Notes under the pieces: generated by a model | Databases searched by the model: none | What the model was told of the DNA's origin: nothing | What the model saw: only the letters and a program-made list of their open reading frames with translations | Shown here: positions 17,100 to 24,399 of the stretch, piece by piece | Numbering within the stretch: the stretch's first letter is position 1 | How the letters are laid out: each line of letters begins with the position of its first letter | DNA from: QHWF01 sp036848175 | GTDB taxonomy: Bacteria > Acidobacteriota > Vicinamibacteria > Vicinamibacterales > CAVVIG01 | Assembly (NCBI GenBank): GCA_036848175.1 | Contig: DAIUKO010000003.1 | Location: forward strand, 1-64,000 | Direction: 5' to 3' | DNA length: 64,000 nucleotides | Program-made: the position numbers and the translations under genes

Positions 17100-17977
17100 T
17101 CACGCATCCGGACAAGGTGCTGTTTCCGGAGGACGGGATCACCAAAGGCGAGCTTGCCGCCTATTACGAAGCGATGGCTCCGGTGATGCTGCCGCACATC
17201 CAGGCGCGGCCGGTGACGATGGAGCGATATCCGTCCGGCATCGGCAAAAAGGGCTTCTGGCAGAAGGACGTGTCGAAAGGCTTTCCCGACTGGCTCGAGC
17301 GGGTCGAAGTGCCGAAGAAAGACGGCGTCGTGCACCATCCGCTCATCACCGATACCCGATCGCTGTTGTGGGTGACGAACCAGAACACCATCACGCAGCA
17401 CGTGTGGGGATCGCGCGCGCCGAACCTCTATTATCCCGACGTCTGCGTCTTCGATCTCGATCCGTCGAAGGAGGACGAGCTCGTGTTGCGGGCGGCGGCG
17501 CTCGCGCTCCGCGATTTTCTCGAGGAGCTCGGCCTTCCGAGCTGGGTGAAGACCTCCGGCTCGAAAGGCTTTCACATCGTCGTCTCGCTGGATGGGCAGT
17601 CGAAGATGGGTGACGTCGCGCGGTTCGCGCACGCGGTGGGGACGATGATGGTGAAGCGCGATCCGAAGCACCTCACGCAGGAATTCAGCAAGACGGACCG
17701 CAGCGGACGGATCTACATGGACACCGGGCGAAACGGGTACAGTGCGACGTTCGCCGCGGCCTACACGGTGCGCGCGAAACCTGGGGCGCCGGTGTCGGCG
17801 CCGTGCACCTGGGAGGAGGTCGAACGGGGCGAGGTCGGTCCGCGGACCTTCACACTGCGGACGATGAGCGATCGGATCGCCAAAGCGGGTGATGTGTGGC
17901 GCGACATGCGCAAGCGAGGCCGGTCGCTGCGGCGCGCGATCGAAAAGCTCGGCCGCGTGAAAGAGGAGGACGAATGA
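17096..17977 (+). CDS. ligD (polymerase part): LigD-type polymerase/primase domain protein
   Basis: 293 residues from the GTG at 17096, which overlaps the ligase stop by 4 bp. The archaeo-eukaryotic primase fold is recognised from 'HPDKVLFPEDGITKGELA', the metal-binding FDLDPS (D120, D122), SGSKGFH with H160, and RIYMD (D209) before 'ARxGAPVS'-like 'AKPGAPVSAP'. Such domains fill in broken DNA ends, often with ribonucleotides. The gene order ligase-then-polymerase equals the domain order of Bacillus-type LigD. The stop overlaps the next ATG (ATGA). Confidence 0.88.
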   Translation: MITHPDKVLFPEDGITKGELAAYYEAMAPVMLPHIQARPVTMERYPSGIGKKGFWQKDVSKGFPDWLERVEVPKKDGVVHHPLITDTRSLLWVTNQNTITQHVWGSRAPNLYYPDVCVFDLDPSKEDELVLRAAALALRDFLEELGLPSWVKTSGSKGFHIVVSLDGQSKMGDVARFAHAVGTMMVKRDPKHLTQEFSKTDRSGRIYMDTGRNGYSATFAAAYTVRAKPGAPVSAPCTWEEVERGEVGPRTFTLRTMSDRIAKAGDVWRDMRKRGRSLRRAIEKLGRVKEEDE

Positions 17978-19257
17978 TCCGGATGCGGGTGTCGGCGTGT
18001 TGTGGTTTGTTGCTCGCCGCGGCAGGCGTGGCGGCGCAGAGTCCGCGCGTCATTCCGCGTCCGCCGGCGCAGGCGCCGGGACCGCCGCGGCCCGAGGACG
18101 GGAGCGCCGCGCCCGACGGCTACGCGCCGATTCCGGAGTGGCCCGGACAGACGCGTGCGCCGAAGGCGTTGAAGACGGCAGCCTACGACGTCGAAACCGT
18201 GGCCGACGGATTCTCAGCCGCGTTCTGTTTCAGTTTTCTGCCCGATGGCCGGATCATCGTCGGCGAGCGGCCGGGCCGCATCAAGATCGTCGCCAAAGAC
18301 GGCAGCGTCTCGGCCCCAATCGACGGGATGCCCTCCGGCATGTGGGCGCGCGGATCGCAGGGCCTCTTCGAGGTAAGGCCGGATCGTGCGTTTGTGACCA
18401 ACCGCGTGCTCTATCTGACCTACACCGTGCTGCCCGCCGACGCCGATCAGGCGGCGTTGCCGCGAAGTCCCGGTATCCTGACCGTCGCTCGCGGCAAATT
18501 GTCTTCCGACGACCGGCGGCTCGAAGGCGTCGAGGTGCTGCTGAACGCCGAGGGCACGGGCGGACGACTGATTCAGGCGCCCGACGGCACGCTGTTCATC
18601 ACGTCAACGGTGCCGGCAGGCCTCGGCATCAACTCGGTGGATTGGCCGCAGCCGCAGCAGCTCGATAGCAACATGGGTAAGGTGCTGCGGATCAATCCGG
18701 ACGGATCGATCCCGAAGGACAATCCGTTTGCCGGACGCGCCGGCGCGCATCCCGAAATCTACGCGCTCGGATTCAGAGACATCCAGGGCGTGGCGATTCA
18801 TCCGCGCACCGGCAAGCTGTGGACGAGCGAGCACGGGCCGCGAGGCGGCGACGAAATCAACGCGGTCGATAAAGGCAAGAACTACGGATTTCCGGTGATT
18901 GGCTACGGCCGGGAGTACTCCGGCAAGTCGATCAACGGCGACAAGACGGCGCAGGAGGGCATGGAGCAGCCGGTCTATTTCTGGACGCCCGACGTCGCAC
19001 CGGCCGGCATCGGCTTCTACACCGGGAGGCTGTTTCCTGCGTGGCACGGCGACCTCTTCGTCGCGGAGCTCGTCGGCCGCTCGCTCGTCCGCCTCGTCCT
19101 CAAGGATGAACGCGTCGTCGGCGAACAGCGTCTACTGCAAGAGTTGAATAGCCGCATCCGCGGCGTCAGCGAGGGTCCCGACGGCGCGCTCTACGTTCTC
19201 ACCGACGGGAACGCGGGCAAGATTCTGAAGTTGGTTCCGAAAAAGAGCACCCATTGA
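17974..19257 (+). CDS. PQQ-dependent sugar dehydrogenase-like secreted propeller (GSDH family)
   Basis: 427 residues; the ATG at 17974 overlaps the upstream stop (ATGA) and opens a clear signal peptide (VSACCGLLLAAAGVAAQ). A proline-rich linker precedes a glucose/sorbosone dehydrogenase propeller: 'FLPDGRIIVGERPGRIKIV', 'GLGINSVDWPQPQQLDSN', 'SEHGPRGGDEINAVDKGKNY' and 'EGPDGALYVLTD'. It likely oxidises a sugar in the periplasm using PQQ. Its place behind LigD genes is unexpected and may only reflect operon growth. Confidence 0.82.
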   Translation: MIRMRVSACCGLLLAAAGVAAQSPRVIPRPPAQAPGPPRPEDGSAAPDGYAPIPEWPGQTRAPKALKTAAYDVETVADGFSAAFCFSFLPDGRIIVGERPGRIKIVAKDGSVSAPIDGMPSGMWARGSQGLFEVRPDRAFVTNRVLYLTYTVLPADADQAALPRSPGILTVARGKLSSDDRRLEGVEVLLNAEGTGGRLIQAPDGTLFITSTVPAGLGINSVDWPQPQQLDSNMGKVLRINPDGSIPKDNPFAGRAGAHPEIYALGFRDIQGVAIHPRTGKLWTSEHGPRGGDEINAVDKGKNYGFPVIGYGREYSGKSINGDKTAQEGMEQPVYFWTPDVAPAGIGFYTGRLFPAWHGDLFVAELVGRSLVRLVLKDERVVGEQRLLQELNSRIRGVSEGPDGALYVLTDGNAGKILKLVPKKSTH

Positions 19258-20045
19258 TGGGGCGAGTCGATCGACGTGAGTTCGGAACCATCGTCGCGGG
19301 GACGCTCGCGTCGCTGGCGTGCGGCGCTTGCGAGGCCATCGGCCGCCACGTCAGCGGCGCTGCTGTCAGCGGCGCCGATGCCAGCGACGGACGGTTGACC
19401 GTTCGTCCGAGCGCGGACGTCGCCACGACCGCAGAGAGACGAACCACGCTCGGTCTCGGCGGCCAGCGCGACGCGATCCTCCAGCTGCCTTCGAAGGCTG
19501 CAAGCGCGCCGCTGCCGCTGCTCGTGCTCCTGCACGGCGCGACAGGAAGCGGCGAAGGGGTGCTGCGGCGCCTCGCCGACGCCGCGGACCAAGCCGGCGT
19601 CGCCGTCCTCGCGCCTGATTCGCGAGATGGGACCTGGGACGCGATCCGTGGCCAGTACGGACAGGACGTGGAATTCCTGAATCGTGCGCTGGAACGCGTC
19701 TTTACACTGGTCGCGGTCGATCCGGCGCGGCTCGCCGTCGGCGGATTCTCGGACGGCGCCTCGTACGCGTTGTCGCTCGGATTGATCAACGGCGACCTGT
19801 TCCGCCGGGTCGTGGCGTTTTCGCCCGGCTTCGTCGTTCCCGGCGAGCCGCACGGCAAACCGAAGTTCTTCGTCTCGCACGGCACGCGCGATCAGATTCT
19901 TCCGATTGACGAGTGCAGCCGGACGATCGTGCCGAACCTGCGACGGCGCGGCTACGACGTGACTTTTCGCGAATTCGACGGCCGGCATGAAATTCCACCC
20001 GACGTCGCGCGCGAGGGGATGCAATGGGCTGGCTCGACGACCTGA
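19257..20045 (+). CDS. Tat/lipoprotein-like alpha/beta hydrolase (PHB depolymerase/phospholipase type)
   Basis: 262 residues. The ATG at 19257 overlaps the upstream TGA (TGATG); a TTG three bases earlier is an alternative. The N-terminus has 'RREFGTIVAGTLASLACGAC', a Tat-like signal with a possible lipobox. The hydrolase core follows: oxyanion region 'LLHGATGSG', nucleophile elbow GGFSDGAS (S165), acid in 'SHGTRDQILP' (D212) and H244. It is an esterase or depolymerase-like enzyme of unknown substrate. It overlaps the next gene by 22 bp. Confidence 0.78.
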   Translation: MGRVDRREFGTIVAGTLASLACGACEAIGRHVSGAAVSGADASDGRLTVRPSADVATTAERRTTLGLGGQRDAILQLPSKAASAPLPLLVLLHGATGSGEGVLRRLADAADQAGVAVLAPDSRDGTWDAIRGQYGQDVEFLNRALERVFTLVAVDPARLAVGGFSDGASYALSLGLINGDLFRRVVAFSPGFVVPGEPHGKPKFFVSHGTRDQILPIDECSRTIVPNLRRRGYDVTFREFDGRHEIPPDVAREGMQWAGSTT

Positions 20046-22495
20046 GGCGCGATCTGCGCCATGCGTTCCGGCTGCTGTGGCGGAGTCCCGTGTTCGCCGC
20101 TACCGCCGTCATGTCCCTCGCGCTCGGCATCGGCGCGACCAGCGCGATCTTCAGCCTGGCCGACGCGTCGCTGCTGCGTCCGCTGCCAGTCGACGATCCG
20201 GATGCCATCGTGACGATCGGCGCGGCCGGCGCCGACGATCGCCGCGGCGCGGTGTCTTTTCCAAACTACCTCGACCTGCGCGACGCATCACGATCGTTCG
20301 ACGGGATGATCGCGCATCAACGGTCGACCTTCAGCGTCGCGCATTCGTCTCAGGCTGTTCCGGACATGCGCGTCGGCGTGCTCGTCAGCGACAACTTCTT
20401 CAGCGTGCTCCGTGTTCAGCCGATCCTCGGCCGCAGCTTCACGCCAGAGGAGGGACGCGTGCCTGGCCGCGATGCTGTCGTCGTTCTCGCCTACGACTTC
20501 TGGAAGAACGTTCTCGCCGGCGACGATGCGATGCTCGGTCGCATGGTTGCGATCAACGGCATCGATTTCACGGTCATCGGCGTGGCGCCGCCGAGCTTCA
20601 CCGGCATGGACGCGTACATCCGTCCGGCGTTTTATGTGCCGATCATGATGGCGGATCGGCTCAACCCTTCGGCCGGCGTACCGAACGGCGCACTCGATGA
20701 TCGAGGCGCGCGCTCGCTGATCGTCAAGGGGCGGCTGAAGCGCGGCGTGTCCCAGCGCAGCGCTCAGGCGGAGCTGGCCGCGATCTGGAGTCGTCTGGTC
20801 CAGCAGTATCCGGCGGTGAACCGCAATCGTACGCTGACGGTCCGCACCGAGCTTCAGTTCCGGATGCAGTCCGACACGTTGACCGCCGTCTTCATGGCGA
20901 TGCTCGGCGTGCTCGTCACGATCGTCCTCGTGATCGCCTGTGCGAACGTCGCGAACCTGATGCTCGGCCGGGCGCGTGCGCGCTCGCGAGAGATGGCGAT
21001 TCGGATGGCGATCGGCGTCGGTCCGGTGCGGCTTCTCCGGCAGTTGCTGACCGAGAGCGCGGTCATCGCCCTGATCGGATGCGCGCTCGGACTCGCGTTC
21101 GCCTACGGTGGCATCCGCCTGTTCAATCGGATTCAGGTCACGGCCGATGTGCCGATCATGATCGCGCCACAGCTCGACACACGCGTCCTCATCGTCAGCC
21201 TGCTGGCTGCGTCGCTGAGCGCCGCGCTGTTCGGTCTCGCGCCCGCGTGGCAGAGCGTGAAGACGCAGCTGGTGCCGGCGTTGAAGAGCATGGAAGCGGG
21301 CGAGACGACGCGTCAGAGAACGATCGGCCGCAACGTGCTCGTCGTCGCGCAGGTCGCGCTGTCGATGGCGCTGCTCATCGCGACGGCGACGCTCGTCGAC
21401 GGCTTTCGCAAGGCCGTGGTCCTGAATCCCGGATTCCGAACGGACCACTTGATCATGATGTCGCTGGACACGTCGTTCGTCCGCTACTCGCCGGACCGCA
21501 CGCGCGCCTTCTATCGTGCGCTCGTCGATCGCGCGCGGGCGCTGCCCGGAGTCGCATCGGCAGCGCTGACCAGCGCCGTGCCGCTGGATCGTGGCGGGGC
21601 GCTCGTCAGCGTAATCCCTGACGGCTACCAGTTTCCGCCGGGGCAGGATCATGCGGCAGTGTTCTCGGCCGTCGTCGACGATCGGTATTTCAGCACGATG
21701 AAGACCGAAGTCGTCCGCGGCCGTGCGTTCACGCCGGCCGACACCGATGCCTCGCGCCGCGTCGCCATCGTCAACGACGCGTTTGCGGACACCTACTGGC
21801 CGCACGAGGATCCGATCGGCAAACGAGTGCGCCTGAGCAGCGACGGTCCGTGGGTTGAAGTCGTGGGCGTGACGAGCACAGGCAAGTACCTCTTCATCGG
21901 CGAAGCGCCGACACGGTTTCTGTATCTGCCATTCGCACAGCACGCGCGGACGGCGATGTCGCTCCTCGTCGAGACGACCGGTCGCGATGCGGCGCCGCTC
22001 GCCGCCCCGCTGCGCGGCCTGGTGAAGGACCTCGACGACCATCAGCCGGTGTTCAATCTGCGCACGTTCTCGAATTTCTACCAGCAGCGGGCGATTGCCG
22101 TGCTGCTGAGGACCGCGCAAATGGTCGGCGTGCTCGGACTGCTCGGGTTGACGCTCGCGCTGATTGGCCTCTACGGGCTCGTGGCATATTCGGTGGCGCG
22201 CCGCACGCGCGAGATCGGCATCAGGATGGCGATCGGCGCCGGGCGTCCGGCGGTGTTGAAACTGATCCTTCGTCAAGGATTGATGCTGTCGATCGCGGGC
22301 GTCGTCGTCGGCAGCGTCGCGAGCCTCGTCGTCGCGCGCGTGCTCAAAGCCGTGTTGGTGGGCTTGGGCACGCCGAGTCCCGCCATTTACGTCGTCGTCC
22401 CCGTCGCGCTCGTCTGTCTGACGATGGCGGCCAGCTACGTGCCGGCGCGCCGCGCGTCACTGGTGGATCCGCTCCACGCCCTCCGGTATGAATGA
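20024..22495 (+). CDS. ADOP-type MacB/FtsX permease, no PadR partner
   Basis: 823 residues. It has the duplicated MacB-FtsX layout: a first helix after 'DDLRRDLRHAFRLLWRSP', a periplasmic MacB-like domain, three helices including 'VLVTIVLVIACANVANLML', then a second periplasmic domain and a final three-helix FtsX domain ending 'YVPARRASLVDPLHALRYE'. This fits the acidobacterial duplicated orphan permeases, which lack an adjacent ATPase. Unlike the copies at 35662 and 41398 it lacks the N-terminal helical extension and a PadR gene. Its stop overlaps the start of the fusion gene (ATGA). Confidence 0.88.
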   Translation: MGWLDDLRRDLRHAFRLLWRSPVFAATAVMSLALGIGATSAIFSLADASLLRPLPVDDPDAIVTIGAAGADDRRGAVSFPNYLDLRDASRSFDGMIAHQRSTFSVAHSSQAVPDMRVGVLVSDNFFSVLRVQPILGRSFTPEEGRVPGRDAVVVLAYDFWKNVLAGDDAMLGRMVAINGIDFTVIGVAPPSFTGMDAYIRPAFYVPIMMADRLNPSAGVPNGALDDRGARSLIVKGRLKRGVSQRSAQAELAAIWSRLVQQYPAVNRNRTLTVRTELQFRMQSDTLTAVFMAMLGVLVTIVLVIACANVANLMLGRARARSREMAIRMAIGVGPVRLLRQLLTESAVIALIGCALGLAFAYGGIRLFNRIQVTADVPIMIAPQLDTRVLIVSLLAASLSAALFGLAPAWQSVKTQLVPALKSMEAGETTRQRTIGRNVLVVAQVALSMALLIATATLVDGFRKAVVLNPGFRTDHLIMMSLDTSFVRYSPDRTRAFYRALVDRARALPGVASAALTSAVPLDRGGALVSVIPDGYQFPPGQDHAAVFSAVVDDRYFSTMKTEVVRGRAFTPADTDASRRVAIVNDAFADTYWPHEDPIGKRVRLSSDGPWVEVVGVTSTGKYLFIGEAPTRFLYLPFAQHARTAMSLLVETTGRDAAPLAAPLRGLVKDLDDHQPVFNLRTFSNFYQQRAIAVLLRTAQMVGVLGLLGLTLALIGLYGLVAYSVARRTREIGIRMAIGAGRPAVLKLILRQGLMLSIAGVVVGSVASLVVARVLKAVLVGLGTPSPAIYVVVPVALVCLTMAASYVPARRASLVDPLHALRYE

Positions 22496-24321
22496 CGGTT
22501 AGGCGGACTCTGATCGGGATGGGCGCCATGCGTCTGTCGACCGAACGCGATCGGGACGACGCGCGCGCGATCGACGTCCTTCACGCCGCATTCGACGCTG
22601 GCGTCACTTTCGTCGACACCGCCGACGCGTACTGCCGGGACGAGCACGACGCCAATCACAACGAAGGGCTCATCGCGCGCGCGCTGGCCTCGTGGTCGGG
22701 CGATCGCTCGCGCGTGATCGTCGGCACCAAAGGCGGTCTGACGCGTCCGCAGGGTGACTGGATCGCTGACGGCCGCGCACGGCATCTCGTCGCGGCCTGC
22801 GACGCGAGCCGGCGCGCCCTCGGCGTCGAACGGATCGATCTCTATCAACTTCACGCGCCGGATCCACGGACGCCGCTTTCGACCAGCGTGCGCGCGTTGG
22901 CGTCGTTGAAACGCGACGGTCTGATCGAGGAGATTGGCCTTTGTAACGTCACAGTCGGTCAGATCGAAGAGGCGCGGCGCATCACCGACATTGCCGCGGT
23001 GCAGGTCGAGCTGAGCATCTGGCACGACGACAATGTTCTCAGCGGCGTCGCGCGGTACTGCGTCACGAACGGCATCCGGTTGATCGCCCACAGGCCGCTC
23101 GGCGGCCCACAGCGTCATCGGCGAACGCAGTCCGATCCGGTTCTCACCACGGTCGCAGCCCGGCATGGCGTGACTCCGTTCGAAGTCGCGCTGGCATGGC
23201 TCACCGATCTTTCGGACGCGATCCTGCCGATTCCCGGGCCTTCGCGCATCGAGACCGCGCAGTCGCTTGCGCGATTTCGTCGGATCCACCTGACCGATCA
23301 GGATCGTGCGGAGCTGGACGAACGATTTGCCCACGGCCAGTTGCTGCGCGGACCGCGCCACGCGCCGGTGCCGGCACCGGCGGCCGACGCCGGCGAGATC
23401 GTGTTGATCATGGGACTGCCTGCCGCGGGCAAGAGTACCGCGGCGCGAGCCTTCGTCGATCGCGGCTATGCGAGATTGAATCGAGACGACGACGGCGGAT
23501 CGCTGCGAGATTTGCTGCCGGCCCTCAATCGTTTGGTCGATGCCGGGACATCGCGCATCGTCCTCGACAACACCTATGTTTCACGCAAGTCGCGTGCGGC
23601 GCTGATTCAGGCCGCGGCGAAAGGCGGTCTTCCTGTGCGGTGCGTCTGGCTTTCGACCAGCGTCGAGGACGCGCAGGTGAACGCGTCGTCGCGGATGGTG
23701 GGGAAGTTCGGTCGACTGCTCGATCCGGAGGAGATGCGCCAGACCGTGAAGCACGACGTCAGCGCGTTCGGACCGGCCGTCCAGTTCCGCTATCAACGCG
23801 AGCTCGAGCCGCCGCATCCCTCCGAGGGCTTCTCGCGAATCGAAACCGTTCCGTTCGAACGCGCGCGCGACCCGTCGTTCACCAACCGCGCGCTGATCGT
23901 CTGGTGCGACGGCGTGCTGATCGATTCAGTCTCGCAGCTTCTCAGAGATCGCGCGAGCGAGGTCCTTCGTCGTCATGCGGCTGACGGCTGGCGCATCCTC
24001 GGTCTTGGTTGGCAGCCGGGGATAGCCGGCGAGAACACGACGCGCGAGAAGGTCGACGCCGGTTACGCGCGGATGCAAGGGGAGCTCGGCGTCGCGATGG
24101 ACATCCTCTACTGTCCGCACGGCGCCGGCCCACCCGTCTGCTGGTGCCGAAAGCCGCTGCCCGGACTCGGCGTCGTGTTCATTCAGCGTTATCAGCTCGA
24201 CCCGCTGCAGTGCATCTACGTCGGCGCCGGTCCGCAGGATCCCGGCTTCGCACGACGGCTCGGTTTTCAGTATCGCGACGCAGCAGACTTCTTCTCGATG
24301 AACCTCGACCCGCCGCCCTGA
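22492..24321 (+). CDS. Fusion of aldo/keto reductase, PNKP-like P-loop kinase and degenerate HAD domain
   Basis: 609 residues in three parts. Residues 1-285 are an aldo/keto reductase with the full tetrad D42, Y47, K80, H121. Residues ~300-460 are a polynucleotide-kinase-type domain: Walker A GLPAAGKST (308-316), general-base candidate in LNRDD (D332), 'VLDNTYVSRKSRAALIQ', a lid arginine region (R401) and 'YQRELEPPHPSEGFSRI', close to the kinase end of eukaryotic PNKP. Residues ~465-609 resemble GmhB/HisB-type HAD phosphatases, with zinc ligands C541, H543, C550, C552 and 'RKPLPG'. However, the nucleophile Asp is W471, motif II reads GWQPGIAGE without Thr, and motif IV reads VGAGPQD. The phosphatase is therefore probably dead. 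The role is unknown; end-healing in DNA repair is one reading. Confidence 0.82.
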   Translation: MTVRRTLIGMGAMRLSTERDRDDARAIDVLHAAFDAGVTFVDTADAYCRDEHDANHNEGLIARALASWSGDRSRVIVGTKGGLTRPQGDWIADGRARHLVAACDASRRALGVERIDLYQLHAPDPRTPLSTSVRALASLKRDGLIEEIGLCNVTVGQIEEARRITDIAAVQVELSIWHDDNVLSGVARYCVTNGIRLIAHRPLGGPQRHRRTQSDPVLTTVAARHGVTPFEVALAWLTDLSDAILPIPGPSRIETAQSLARFRRIHLTDQDRAELDERFAHGQLLRGPRHAPVPAPAADAGEIVLIMGLPAAGKSTAARAFVDRGYARLNRDDDGGSLRDLLPALNRLVDAGTSRIVLDNTYVSRKSRAALIQAAAKGGLPVRCVWLSTSVEDAQVNASSRMVGKFGRLLDPEEMRQTVKHDVSAFGPAVQFRYQRELEPPHPSEGFSRIETVPFERARDPSFTNRALIVWCDGVLIDSVSQLLRDRASEVLRRHAADGWRILGLGWQPGIAGENTTREKVDAGYARMQGELGVAMDILYCPHGAGPPVCWCRKPLPGLGVVFIQRYQLDPLQCIYVGAGPQDPGFARRLGFQYRDAADFFSMNLDPPP

Positions 24322-24327
24322 AAGGGC
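24315..24327. terminator. Small hairpin across the fusion-gene stop codon
   Basis: gccct-gaa-agggc spans the stop at 24319-24321 and repeats the hairpin at 12571-12583 in inverse loop orientation. No T-run follows; termination is a guess from position at the cluster end. Confidence 0.25.
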
Positions 24328-24399
24328 CGCCACGTCAACGGATCGGTGCGAACTGTCGTCTAAGCTTCCGGCTTCATTTTCGCCGGGAGATCCGATCTC

